NCBI GenBank assembly: GCA_045580815.1
Contig: JAZNOL010000034.1
Location: 1-17,203 of the forward strand
Origin: JAZNOL01 sp045580815
Lineage (GTDB): Bacteria > Bacillota > Clostridia > RUG12999
Direction: 5' to 3'
Length of the DNA stretch: 17,203 nucleotides
Position 1 is the first letter of the stretch, and every line of letters starts with the position of its first letter. The notes under the pieces are model-generated. The model was not told where the DNA came from, ran no database searches, and was given only the letters and a program-made list of their open reading frames with translations. Made by a program: the position numbers and the translations under genes. This document shows, piece after piece, positions 1 through 7,863 of this stretch.

Positions 1-134
1 ATAAGAGGCATAACCAGGTCATTAACAAGAGAAGTTACGATTTTGCCGAAAGCTCCGCCTATGATAACACCGACTGCCATATCGACAACGTTGCCTTTGA
101 CGGCAAAGTTTTTAAAATCTTTTATAAAACCCAT
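1..134 (-). CDS. mscL: Large-conductance mechanosensitive channel MscL (N-terminal part, cut by window edge)
   Basis: The minus-strand reading from 134 gives 44 codons beginning MGFIKDFKNFAVKGNVVDMA and continuing through VGVIIGGAFGKIV. This is the conserved N-terminal amphipathic helix and first transmembrane helix of MscL. The family is a homopentameric membrane channel that opens under high membrane tension and releases solutes during hypo-osmotic shock; full length is about 120-150 residues, so roughly a third is seen here. The start is the ATG at 134-132, preceded by an AAGGAG-type ribosome-binding site (complement of 139-146). A promoter lies just upstream (166-194), so it need not depend on the beta-helix gene behind it. 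The rest lies outside the window. Confidence 0.95.
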   Translation of the reverse strand, partial: MGFIKDFKNFAVKGNVVDMAVGVIIGGAFGKIVTSLVNDLVMPL

Positions 135-165
135 TATCTTATCTCCTTTTAGTTTTCTCATTTCT

Positions 166-194
166 ATTTTACCTCAAAATCCATCATTTGTCAA
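166..194 (-). promoter_or_regulatory. Sigma-A promoter for mscL
   Basis: On the minus strand there is a perfect -35 TTGACA (194-189), a 17-bp spacer, and a -10 TAAAAT (171-166, 5 of 6 consensus). Transcription would start near 159, giving a leader of about 25 nt before the mscL ATG. It sits in the 70-bp gap between the beta-helix gene and mscL. I see no terminator hairpin in that gap, so readthrough into mscL is also possible. Confidence 0.7.
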
Positions 195-204
195 CATTTA
201 TTTA

Positions 205-1476
205 CTATTTAATAACAATTTCTGCATTTTTGTCGATAATTTCTTTAAATTTTTCTGCATCTTCTTCATTTGCACGCAGAACAAGCGGCTCCGGCCATTT
301 TGCTTCACCAAACAGAATGCTGTCTTTTTCGCAGATATATTTATTTGACTCGTACACAAAAATGCCGTCTTTCAGCCCGCGGATACATCCCGCCATGGAA
401 CTGTCAAACACGTTATTTTTCATAATAACAGCATTTTTATTGGTGTTTGTGCTGTATGAGCCCTGAATATGTTTAGCCGTATTTTTATCGTCACGCTGGC
501 ATGCACCCCAACCACCGGCATTACGGCACACGTTGTCGCAAATCAGTATATTTTCCATGAGCCCATTTGTTTTGCTGAGGAAAAACTCAAAGGAATAGTT
601 GCAGTTTTCTATCACGTTATTTCTGTATGTAACATTTTTCATGCCAATATCGGAATCCTCTGCCCGAAAAGGCTCCTGACATTTCCACCAGCTGTACTGA
701 TGTGTAATTCCTGCATCATAAACCTGGTTTATACGGCAGTTTTCCACAAGCACATTTTCACAGCTCATCCAGAATTCAACCGCATTGCCGTAGCGGACAT
801 TTCTGCCGTCAAGCACCATTTGCAGACTGCCGCCTATCCATTCAAATTCACAGTCACGGATAACAACGTTTTTTGAAAGTGTTGCCTGAATACCGTGTGC
901 ACCGGTGTATTTTATGCAAAGTCCCTCAATTTCAATATCGCTGCAATCGTTAAAATAAATGTTTGTGCGGCGAAAGCCCATTTCAAGACATCCGTATTTT
1001 TTAACCGGATTTTCATCCGCAAAAATATAAACCTCGCCGCTGTTTTCTTTATTATAATAAAAATCAAAATTTTGCTCAAGGTCATCGGGGCTGAATTTTT
1101 TAAATCCCCAGTCTGTTTCATCAGTATTGACAATAAGACCTATATCAACAGAAATATTGCCGTCACCCGCATATTTCCATATATTATCCGAATCTTTTAC
1201 CCAGTCGGTTTCTTTATCCGATTTAACCGAACCATAAATTTTTGGCATTTCGCCTTCGCCAAACGAGCCGTAATAAACACCGCTGCGGCACAAAAGCTGC
1301 TCACGCCAGAGACTGCCTTTTTCAAACAGAACAGCATCCCCGGGTTTTATTAAATCGCTGTTTACAAATTTAAAGGTTTTCCATGCTTCAAAAGGGGTAA
1401 ACCCGTTGTTCATATCGTTTCCGTTTTCTGATGAAACATAAAAAATTCTTCTGCGCGATTGCAATTTTTCACTCAT
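205..1476 (-). CDS. Right-handed parallel beta-helix (pectate-lyase-fold) protein, function unknown
   Basis: 423 residues from ATG 1476. This start is preferred over an upstream in-frame ATG at 1536 because GGAGG lies 9 nt before it and the homologous region starts directly after. The N-terminus (RRRIFYVSSENGND, then NNGFTPFEAW and KPGDAVLFEKGSLWREQL) is the typical opening of beta-helix proteins related to pectate lyases and polysaccharide-acting enzymes. The middle carries short repeated strands of the helix-coil type, such as NIYFNDCSDIEIEGLCI, KNVVIRDCEFEWIG and ENVLVENCRINQVYDAGI. Such proteins usually bind or cleave carbohydrate, but I cannot assign a catalytic class or substrate. No signal peptide or membrane segment is visible, which is odd for this fold and suggests a cytoplasmic location or non-classical export. 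It has its own promoter (1527-1555) and is followed on the same strand by mscL. Confidence 0.75.
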   Translation of the reverse strand: MSEKLQSRRRIFYVSSENGNDMNNGFTPFEAWKTFKFVNSDLIKPGDAVLFEKGSLWREQLLCRSGVYYGSFGEGEMPKIYGSVKSDKETDWVKDSDNIWKYAGDGNISVDIGLIVNTDETDWGFKKFSPDDLEQNFDFYYNKENSGEVYIFADENPVKKYGCLEMGFRRTNIYFNDCSDIEIEGLCIKYTGAHGIQATLSKNVVIRDCEFEWIGGSLQMVLDGRNVRYGNAVEFWMSCENVLVENCRINQVYDAGITHQYSWWKCQEPFRAEDSDIGMKNVTYRNNVIENCNYSFEFFLSKTNGLMENILICDNVCRNAGGWGACQRDDKNTAKHIQGSYSTNTNKNAVIMKNNVFDSSMAGCIRGLKDGIFVYESNKYICEKDSILFGEAKWPEPLVLRANEEDAEKFKEIIDKNAEIVIK

Positions 1477-1526
1477 GACAAAATACCTCCGCCATTGCTT
1501 AAAGTCAAGGGTTTTGTTCAAATGTG

Positions 1527-1555
1527 AGTTTATCACAACTTGTTGACAATGTCAA
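1527..1555 (-). promoter_or_regulatory. Promoter of the beta-helix gene, with an overlapping inverted repeat
   Basis: Minus-strand -35 TTGACA (1555-1550), 17-bp spacer, -10 TAAACT (1532-1527, 4 of 6 consensus); transcription would start near 1520, about 44 nt before the ATG. The -35 box lies inside a short palindrome, TTGAC-AAT-GTCAA (1543-1555), which could be an operator. The sequence alone does not show a bound regulator. Confidence 0.6.
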
Positions 1556-1681
1556 GAATAATCCGACATATTTTTTATATAAATTCTACCGAAATATTTT
1601 TCTTTTTTTGTGCAATATGTTTATTTGACGGCTTTCTTTTTTAAAAAATAGTTGCAAAATAAAAAAAATTCGGTTAAACAC

Positions 1682-1710
1682 TTGACAATTGACAAAAAAA
1701 AGGTTATAAT
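1682..1710 (+). promoter_or_regulatory. Consensus sigma-A promoter for yceD-rpmF
   Basis: Perfect -35 TTGACA (1682-1687), exactly 17 bp, perfect -10 TATAAT (1705-1710). It lies 34 bp before the yceD start and gives a leader of about 27 nt. The rest of the gap from 1556 to 1681 is A/T-rich and shows nothing else I can support. Confidence 0.9.
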
Positions 1711-1743
1711 ACTCATGTATGTTTACGTTATGCGGAGGCAGAT

Positions 1744-2250
1744 ATGGTATTAGAGTTGATAAACATATTAAAAAACGATGGTGCCTCGTTGCCGGTTGAT
1801 GTCAGTATTGATTTCGGCAATGTCAGCTTCGGTGGTGTTGATTATAGCTTCAGCTCCCCCTGCGTGATAAAAGGCAGTGTCAGAAACATAAGCGGAGTTT
1901 TAAGGCTTTGCGCCTCAGTTTCGGGGCAGGCTCAGGTTCCGTGCGGAAGATGCACAACACCTGTTGAAATTTCCGTAAACTATAATATCGACGAAACACT
2001 TACCTCTGCAACAGAAGGCGAGTCAGCCGAAGATGACGGCGACTTGATAGTGCTTCACGGTTCAACGCTTGATTTAAAGCAGGTTGCTCTCGACAACTTT
2101 TTCAGCAATGCCGGCACAAAATATCTTTGCAAACCTGACTGCAAAGGTCTTTGCCCTCATTGCGGTGTGGACAGAAATAAGACCGAGTGCGGCTGTGACA
2201 GCGAGAACATTGACCCGAGGCTTTCTGTACTAAACGACTTATTTAAATAA
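1744..2250 (+). CDS. yceD: YceD/DUF177 family protein (23S rRNA accumulation factor family)
   Basis: 168 residues from ATG 1744, with GGAGG 5 nt upstream. The placement directly before rpmF and the sequence (CGRC at 67-70, then LCKPDCKGLCPHCG at 128-141) match the DUF177/YceD family. In E. coli and plants these proteins are needed for normal 23S rRNA accumulation. Eight cysteines are visible (67, 70, 129, 133, 137, 140, 149, 151); the C-terminal cluster is the family hallmark and probably binds a metal, which is inference. The acidic stretch around residues 92-100 is a variable linker. It is co-transcribed with rpmF (43-nt gap) from the promoter at 1682-1710. The gene symbol is by family and gene order. 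Confidence 0.9.
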   Translation: MVLELINILKNDGASLPVDVSIDFGNVSFGGVDYSFSSPCVIKGSVRNISGVLRLCASVSGQAQVPCGRCTTPVEISVNYNIDETLTSATEGESAEDDGDLIVLHGSTLDLKQVALDNFFSNAGTKYLCKPDCKGLCPHCGVDRNKTECGCDSENIDPRLSVLNDLFK

Positions 2251-2293
2251 AAGCTTAATTATTTTTTTAAAAGCATTTAAGGAGGTGTCTTAA

Positions 2294-2482
2294 ATGGCAG
2301 TACCGAAAAGAAAAACTTCAAAAGCGAGAAGAGATAAAAGACGCGCTAACTGGAAACTGGCTATCCCGGGTATGATTAAATGCCCTCAGTGCCACGAATT
2401 CAAAATGCCCCACAGAGTTTGCAAAGCTTGCGGTTATTACAACGGCAAGGAAGTTGTTGCATCTGCAGCGGCAGAAGAATAA
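2294..2482 (+). CDS. rpmF: 50S ribosomal protein L32
   Basis: 62 residues beginning MAVPKRKTSKARRDKRRANW, the L32 signature. Two CxxC pairs (C30/C33 and C43/C46, in KCPQC and CKAC) form the zinc ribbon, so this is the zinc-binding (C+) form of L32. The start is fixed by a strong AAGGAGGTG 6 nt before the ATG. L32 is a component of the large subunit near the peptidyl-transferase exit region. It is the second gene of the yceD-rpmF operon and is followed by an intrinsic terminator. In many bacteria plsX and fatty-acid genes follow rpmF; here they do not. Confidence 0.98.
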   Translation: MAVPKRKTSKARRDKRRANWKLAIPGMIKCPQCHEFKMPHRVCKACGYYNGKEVVASAAAEE

Positions 2483-2520
2483 TCTTCTAAAAGGGTTAAC
2501 CTTTTAAAAAATGCGGGAAT

Positions 2521-2552
2521 AGAGGGGGCTTTTATACCCTCTTTATTTTTTT
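2521..2552 (+). terminator. Intrinsic terminator after rpmF
   Basis: Stem AGAGGG (2521-2526) with CCCTCT (2537-2542), a 10-nt loop, then a T-rich run (2543-2552). It ends the yceD-rpmF unit 38 bp after the rpmF stop. A smaller inverted repeat, AAAAGG-GTTAA-CCTTTT, lies just before it around 2489-2505. Confidence 0.8.
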
Positions 2553-2597
2553 ATCCGTAAAAATTGTGGATTTCCGCTTGTTTTTGTATCTTTCAGA

Positions 2598-2618
2598 AAG
2601 GTCTGCCGGGTATCCGGC
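2598..2618 (+). promoter_or_regulatory. Remote ribosome-binding site with intervening hairpin before the DUF512 gene
   Basis: The only Shine-Dalgarno-like sequence before ATG 2629 is AAAGG at 2598-2602, 26 nt away. Between them is a perfect hairpin, GCCGG (2605-2609), loop GTAT, CCGGC (2614-2618). Folding the hairpin shortens the effective spacing to about 12 nt. A weak promoter match (TTGTGG 2564-2569, 17 bp, TATCTT 2587-2592) lies just upstream but is not convincing. Confidence 0.4.
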
Positions 2619-2628
2619 TTGATTTAAA

Positions 2629-4002
2629 ATGGATAAATATAACATTATTGAATCTGTCCGTCCCGGCAGTATAGCACAGGAAGCCGGCTTTGAACCCGGC
2701 GATATTCTGCTTAAAATAAACGGAAATCCCATAGGGGATATTCTTGAATACAAATATTTTGAAGCAAACGAGCTTTTAGAGCTTGAGGTGCTTTCAAAAG
2801 ACGGTGAAACCGTTATTCTAACCATTGAAAAAGACCAGTATGAGGATTTAGGCATTAATTTTAAATATCCTCTTATGTCAAAACCCCGCAGTTGCCGCAA
2901 CAAGTGCATCTTCTGCTTTATTGACCAGCTTCCTTGCGGAATGCGTGAAACTCTTTATTTTAAAGATGACGATTCACGTCTTTCGTTTTTACAGGGCAAT
3001 TATGTTACTCTCACCAATTTAAGCGATGAAGAAATTGACCGCATAGGCGAAATGAGAATCAGCCCGGTTAATATTTCCGTTCATGCAACAGAGCCGGATT
3101 TGCGACAGGCGATGATGAACAACAAAAACGCCGGCAAAGTGCTTGAAATCATGAAAAAATGGCAAAACTGCGGCATTGTGATGAACTGCCAGATTGTGCT
3201 TTGCAAAAATGTCAACGACAAAGAGCATCTGTTTAAATCTCTTGACGATTTAACCTCAATGTACCCGGCTGTAAATTCAATTTCGGTTGTGCCATGCGGA
3301 CTTTCAGACCACAGAGACGGTCTTTTTAAAATTGAACCCTTTACAAAAGAAGATGCCGCGGAAATTATAAGCTCTGTATCTTCTTACCAGGAAAAACTTC
3401 TTGAAAAACACGGCAGCAGAATTGTATTTTTATCCGATGAGTTTTATTTAAAGGCAGATATGCCATTGCCGGAGTTTGAGCATTACGAGGATTTTCCGCA
3501 GATTGAAAACGGCGTAGGACTGCTTGCATCATTTAAAGATGAATTTGATTTTGCTCTTGAAAATATTGACGAAAGTGATTTTCCCAAGGAAAAACGCCAT
3601 GTGAGCGTTGCAACCGGAAAAGCCGCTTATGAATTTATAAAAACCCTTGCATCGGAAGCAGAAAATCAGACAGACAGCTTGAAAATTGATGTATATGAAA
3701 TAGAAAATACGGTTTTTGGCAAAAATATAACCGTTGCCGGGCTTTTGTGCGGCAGAGACATTGTTTCTCAGCTGAAAGACAAAGACCTTGGCGACGAGCT
3801 TTTAATTTCAAAATCCACATTGCGAAGCGGCGAGGACGTGCTTCTTGACGATATGCGTGTGGGCGATATTGCCAAAGCCTTGAATATTAAAGTTACTCCC
3901 ACCGAAAACGACGGTGAAGCGTTTCTTTATGCACTTTTAGGACTTGACTGTCCTGAATATGCATCGGATTTGCAAAACCCGTATGAGCTTTCGGATATAT
4001 GA
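2629..4002 (+). CDS. PDZ / radical-SAM / DUF512 family putative Fe-S enzyme
   Basis: 457 residues. Residues 1-70 form a PDZ-like domain (SVRPGSIAQEAGFEPGDILLKING). A radical-SAM-type cysteine motif CxxxCxxC follows at C89, C93 and C96 (CRNKCIFCFIDQLP), and the C-terminal half matches the DUF512 region. Proteins of this architecture occur in Firmicutes, cyanobacteria and relatives; the family is described as a putative Fe-S or radical SAM oxidoreductase, and I know of no settled reaction. The 4Fe-4S cluster and SAM use are inferred from the cysteine motif. The start is the first ATG after an in-frame TGA at 2620-2622 and opens directly into the PDZ strand. The position upstream of der is the usual one in Clostridia and suggests a link to ribosome or translation functions, but that is only context. 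Confidence 0.85.
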   Translation: MDKYNIIESVRPGSIAQEAGFEPGDILLKINGNPIGDILEYKYFEANELLELEVLSKDGETVILTIEKDQYEDLGINFKYPLMSKPRSCRNKCIFCFIDQLPCGMRETLYFKDDDSRLSFLQGNYVTLTNLSDEEIDRIGEMRISPVNISVHATEPDLRQAMMNNKNAGKVLEIMKKWQNCGIVMNCQIVLCKNVNDKEHLFKSLDDLTSMYPAVNSISVVPCGLSDHRDGLFKIEPFTKEDAAEIISSVSSYQEKLLEKHGSRIVFLSDEFYLKADMPLPEFEHYEDFPQIENGVGLLASFKDEFDFALENIDESDFPKEKRHVSVATGKAAYEFIKTLASEAENQTDSLKIDVYEIENTVFGKNITVAGLLCGRDIVSQLKDKDLGDELLISKSTLRSGEDVLLDDMRVGDIAKALNIKVTPTENDGEAFLYALLGLDCPEYASDLQNPYELSDI

Positions 4003-4295
4003 TTTATCAGCCGAAACACTGTAATTCGAACTCGCCCCAAACGGTGTAATTTCGACATATTTCGGCTTGTTATCATTAGCAGGTGCCAGCCTGCCTGCTT
4101 CCGCTCACCAAAATCTGCTCAAAATTCCCTCCGTTTGGGGTCAAAGAATTTTCAGCAAGCGGAAGTTTGGAGAGTGTGAGGCAAAAACGCAGGTAATCCT
4201 GACGGATTACCGAGTATTTTAACGAAACAAAAACGAAAATCCGCCACTGAAAATCGCAGTTCGGATTATATTGTTTCGACTAAGGATGGACATTT
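4003..4295 (+). repeat. Intergenic region dense in inverted repeats upstream of der
   Basis: 293 bp without a gene. Visible pairs are: AGCCGAAA (4009-4016) with TTTCGGCT (4060-4067); CCCCAAACGG (4035-4044) with CCGTTTGGGG (4131-4140); CTTCCGCT (4098-4105) with AGCGGAAG (4158-4165), enclosing TGCTcAAAATTC (4116-4127) with GAATTTTcAGCA (4146-4157); GGTAATCC (4192-4199), loop TGAC, GGATTACC (4204-4211); and CGAAACAA (4223-4230) with TTGTTTCG (4271-4278), enclosing AATCCG (4238-4243) with CGGATT (4262-4267). None ends in a T-run, so they are not ordinary terminators. The region may be a structured leader of der, a degenerate miniature mobile element, or several stacked repeats; I cannot decide. 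Confidence 0.6.
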
Positions 4296-5621
4296 ATGAA
4301 ACCGACAGTAGCAATTGTAGGAAGACCGAATGTAGGAAAATCTTCACTTTTTAACAAAATAACCGGCAGACGTATTTCAATTGTTGAAGATACGCCGGGT
4401 GTTACCCGTGACAGAATTTATGCCGAGGCACAGTGGCGCGGCAAAGCGTTTATGCTTATTGACACAGGCGGTATTGAGCCTAAAAGTGATGACGAAATTT
4501 TAAAACAGATGAAGCTTCAGGCACAGGTTGCCATAGAAACCGCAGATGTTGTGATTTTCTTAACCGACATCCAGACCGGTGTTACGGCGGCAGATTTTGA
4601 GGTTGCACGTATTTTGCAAAAATCCGGCAAACCGATTATTCTGGCTGTAAACAAGGTTGACAATGTAGGTAATCCTCCTGCGGAAATTTATGAATTTTAC
4701 AACCTTGGTCTTGGCGATCCTTTTGCTGTTTCTGCAAACCAGAAGCTGGGCATAGGCGACCTTCTTGACCTTGTGTTTGAGCATTTTCCCGAAGATGTTG
4801 ACGACGAAGAAGAGGACGACATTATCCGTGTTGCCGTTATCGGCAGACCTAATGCGGGCAAATCGTCGCTTATCAACTGTCTTATGGGCGAACAGCGCGT
4901 TATCGTGAGCAATGTTCCCGGCACAACACGCGATGCGATTGACACTTATTTTGAATACAACGGGCAGAAATACCTGTTTATCGACACCGCCGGAATACGC
5001 CGCAAATCCAAGGTTGACGAGAATATTGAGCGTTACAGCGTTATGCGTGCTTATTCTTCTGTTGACAGAGCAGATGTTTGTCTGCTTGTTATTGACGGCG
5101 AAGGCGGAATTGCCGAGCAGGATGCTAAAATTGCAGGTTATGCACACGAAGAGGGCAAAGCCTCTGTTGTGCTTGTGAATAAATGGGATATTGTTGAAAA
5201 AGAAACCGGCACAATGAAAGAATACCGCAAACAGGTTATGGAGGGACTTTCTTTCATGCAGTATGCACCCATTGAGTTCATTTCGGCAAAAACCGGACTG
5301 CGTGTAAACAAAATTTTTGACCTTATCAACGCTACCTATGAACAGAACAGAATGCGTGTGAAAACAGGTGCTCTCAACGATATTATCAACGAGGCGACCA
5401 TCAAGGTTCAGCCGCCGTCGGATAAAGGCAGGAGGCTCAAAATTTATTACGCAACACAGGCGTCAACTCAGCCGCCTACATTTGTTATTTTTGTTAACAA
5501 CAAAAAAATTGCCCATTTTTCTTATATACGTTATCTTGAAAACCAGATTCGCGAAACTTTCGGAATAGATAAAACACCAATGCGATTTATAATAAGGGAG
5601 AAAAACGAAAATAAATTATAA
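4296..5621 (+). CDS. der: Ribosome assembly GTPase Der (EngA)
   Basis: 441 residues, the normal length for Der, with the tandem GTPase domains unique to this family. Domain 1 has GRPNVGKS (9-16), TPGVTRD (33-39), DTGG (56-59) and NKVD (119-122). An acidic linker (about 165-175) leads to domain 2 with GRPNAGKS (183-190), DTAG (230-233) and an NKWD near 295. The C-terminal about 90 residues are the KH-like RNA-binding domain. Der binds the 50S precursor and is essential for late large-subunit assembly. The ribosome-binding site is a modest AAGGA 9 nt before ATG 4296. It is followed 29 bp later by plsY. The long folded upstream region could influence its expression. Confidence 0.98.
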   Translation: MKPTVAIVGRPNVGKSSLFNKITGRRISIVEDTPGVTRDRIYAEAQWRGKAFMLIDTGGIEPKSDDEILKQMKLQAQVAIETADVVIFLTDIQTGVTAADFEVARILQKSGKPIILAVNKVDNVGNPPAEIYEFYNLGLGDPFAVSANQKLGIGDLLDLVFEHFPEDVDDEEEDDIIRVAVIGRPNAGKSSLINCLMGEQRVIVSNVPGTTRDAIDTYFEYNGQKYLFIDTAGIRRKSKVDENIERYSVMRAYSSVDRADVCLLVIDGEGGIAEQDAKIAGYAHEEGKASVVLVNKWDIVEKETGTMKEYRKQVMEGLSFMQYAPIEFISAKTGLRVNKIFDLINATYEQNRMRVKTGALNDIINEATIKVQPPSDKGRRLKIYYATQASTQPPTFVIFVNNKKIAHFSYIRYLENQIRETFGIDKTPMRFIIREKNENKL

Positions 5622-5650
5622 TCCCTGTTGTCTTAAAGGAGAATTTAGAG

Positions 5651-6271
5651 ATGAATATTTATGACATTTTAAAAATCGTAGGCACCGCTGTTGTTTCTTA
5701 TTTGCTGGGAAGTGTCAGCAGTGCAATTATAGTGAGCAAATTTTTCGGAATAAAGGATATCCGCAAACACGGCAGCGGCAATGCCGGGGCAACAAACACC
5801 CTGCGTGTTGCCGGCAAAAAAGCGGCACTGTTTACTTATCTTGGCGATGCCCTTAAAGCGGTTATCGCTGTTATCGGTGCAAGACTTATTTTTGACGGTT
5901 CTATCGAAAATATCGCTGTTTACACCGCAGCACTCTTTGTTGTGCTGGGGCACGATTTCCCTGTATTTTTTGGGTTTAAAGGCGGCAAAGGCATTGTAAC
6001 CTCCGGTGCGGCAATTTTGTGCCTTGACTGGAGAATCGGGCTTGCAATCCATGCTGTTGCATTTATTCTGATGGCACTTACCCGCTATGTTTCGCTGGGA
6101 TCGGTGTGTGCGGCACTTTCATTTTTTATACTTACAGTAATTTTGCATTTTGGCGATATATACGCAATGTCGGTTGCGTTTATTATGACATCAGTTGCAG
6201 TTTATCTGCACAGAGGAAACATAGTACGCCTTATCAAAGGAACAGAACGTAAACTGGGTCAAAAAGAATAA
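5651..6271 (+). CDS. plsY: Acyl-phosphate:glycerol-3-phosphate acyltransferase PlsY
   Basis: 206 residues, a multi-pass membrane protein with the three PlsY motifs: GSGNAGATN (41-49), the glycine-rich GFKGGKG (108-114), and RGNIVRLIKGTERK near the C-terminus. PlsY transfers an acyl group from acyl-phosphate to position 1 of glycerol-3-phosphate, making lysophosphatidic acid, the first membrane step of phospholipid synthesis. The start is supported by AAAGGAG 8 nt upstream. The gap to der is 29 bp and to murJ 16 bp, so the three are probably co-transcribed. In many Firmicutes gpsA follows der-plsY; here murJ takes that place. Confidence 0.97.
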   Translation: MNIYDILKIVGTAVVSYLLGSVSSAIIVSKFFGIKDIRKHGSGNAGATNTLRVAGKKAALFTYLGDALKAVIAVIGARLIFDGSIENIAVYTAALFVVLGHDFPVFFGFKGGKGIVTSGAAILCLDWRIGLAIHAVAFILMALTRYVSLGSVCAALSFFILTVILHFGDIYAMSVAFIMTSVAVYLHRGNIVRLIKGTERKLGQKE

Positions 6272-6287
6272 ACGAAAGGATTTTATC

Positions 6288-7826
6288 ATGCCACAGGAAA
6301 AACAGGAAAAAGCCGCAAGTACTGTCGGTTTTATATTCATAACACTTATTCTTGTTAAAATTCTCGGTCAGGCACGCGAAATGGCAATTGCCGCATTTTA
6401 CGGAACGTCTGATGCCGCAAGTGCATATGTTATAGCTTCACAGCTTCCGGTAAACTTTTTTGATATGATACTGGGAACTGCGGTGTCCTCTGCCTTTATC
6501 CCTGTTTTTAATAAATACCTGGAAAAAGACGGATTAAAGCGTGCAAACGTTTTTGCCAGCAGATTTCTTAATATAATAATTCTAGCATCAACAGTAATAT
6601 GCATACTTGGTGCTATTTTTGCGCCTCAGCTTATTAACCTTTTTTCACCGGATATGACTCCCGGTGCAAAAGAAATTGCAGTAACACTTTTGCGAATTAT
6701 GTTTCCGATTATGATTTTTACCGGTATGGCGTTTACACTTGTGGGTGTTTTGCAATCACTTGGAGAGTTTAAAATTCCGGCAATAATGAGCCTTATTTCT
6801 AATGCTTTGTGTATCGTTTATCTTTTCACGATTAATAAAAATTTCGGTATTTACGGTCTTGCGGTGGCGTTTTTGATAGGATGGGCAATGCAGTTTTGCA
6901 TTCTTGTGCTTCCGTCAAAAAAACGGGGATTTGTCTATAAAAGTGAAAAGAAACTGTGGGACGACGGACTTAAAACCGTCGCAACGCTGGCGTTGCCGGT
7001 GCTTATTTCTTCCTGGGTGCAGCCCATAAACGCCATGGTGAACATGGCGCTTGCTTCGGGCAAAGAAGGAGGCATTGCTTCGCTTAACTACGCAAACCGT
7101 CTTTACATAATTGCGGCAAGCGTATTTGCCGTTTCAATCACAAACTATATTTTCCCCAAACTTTCGCAAATGAACGTAAGAGGCGAAAAGGACAACTGGT
7201 CAAAAACCGTTGCAGGAGGCCTGAAATACGTTGTTATGATTGTTTTACCCATGGCATTGGTGTTTGTTTTACAGGGTAAGGAAATTATTCGTATTGTTTA
7301 TCAGCGAGGAGAATTTACCGAGGCGGATGTTGCTGTTACGTCGTCGGCAATCTTTTTCTATTCACTCGGCATGATTTTTTACAGCTTACAGGAAATCTGC
7401 AATAAAGCATTTTATTCAATCGAATCTATGAAAACACCCATGATTGCGGCAATAGGCAGTATTACCACAAACGTTGTGTTAAGCTATGTTTTGTCTGCAA
7501 AAATGGGGATTTCGGGACTTGCGCTTGCCGCATCAATTGCCGCTTGTGTATGGAGCATATTTATGCTTGTTGCTCTTGGACGAAAGATGACTGTAAAACT
7601 GTTTGATAAAAGCATTATAAAAATACTGATTATGTGTGTTGGATTTGGCTGTGCAGTATTTTTCACAAGAACTGTATCGATTGCATATTTTGACGAATCG
7701 GGTTTTTTAAACTCGCTTATTAATTTTGCATTGCCGTTTGCGGCAGGTGCAGTAGCGTATATATTACTTGGATTTATACTTAAAATTGACGAAATCAAAT
7801 ATATTAAAAAACTTTTGAAACGATAA
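6288..7826 (+). CDS. murJ: Lipid II flippase MurJ (MviN family)
   Basis: 512 residues with about 14 hydrophobic segments and no soluble domain, the expected size and layout for MurJ. The N-terminal segment (KILGQAREMAIAAFYGTSDA) carries the conserved arginine/acidic pattern of the MOP-superfamily flippase, and the run DGLKTVATLALPVLISSWVQ marks the second half of the fold. The protein flips lipid II across the cytoplasmic membrane for peptidoglycan synthesis. AAAGGA lies 8 nt before the ATG. It follows plsY by 16 bp and precedes a polysaccharide-type membrane protein by 37 bp without a terminator. MurJ homologues that flip other lipid-linked glycans are hard to tell apart by sequence; the neighbours leave this open. 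Confidence 0.9.
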   Translation: MPQEKQEKAASTVGFIFITLILVKILGQAREMAIAAFYGTSDAASAYVIASQLPVNFFDMILGTAVSSAFIPVFNKYLEKDGLKRANVFASRFLNIIILASTVICILGAIFAPQLINLFSPDMTPGAKEIAVTLLRIMFPIMIFTGMAFTLVGVLQSLGEFKIPAIMSLISNALCIVYLFTINKNFGIYGLAVAFLIGWAMQFCILVLPSKKRGFVYKSEKKLWDDGLKTVATLALPVLISSWVQPINAMVNMALASGKEGGIASLNYANRLYIIAASVFAVSITNYIFPKLSQMNVRGEKDNWSKTVAGGLKYVVMIVLPMALVFVLQGKEIIRIVYQRGEFTEADVAVTSSAIFFYSLGMIFYSLQEICNKAFYSIESMKTPMIAAIGSITTNVVLSYVLSAKMGISGLALAASIAACVWSIFMLVALGRKMTVKLFDKSIIKILIMCVGFGCAVFFTRTVSIAYFDESGFLNSLINFALPFAAGAVAYILLGFILKIDEIKYIKKLLKR

Positions 7827-7863
7827 TATATTTTAATTAATATTTTTGAAGGAGGGGCGGCAT

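Noticed and set aside
4560..5147. Long open frame on the minus strand opposite der
   Set aside because: It lies wholly within der, has low-complexity composition and no ribosome-binding site, and der is certain.
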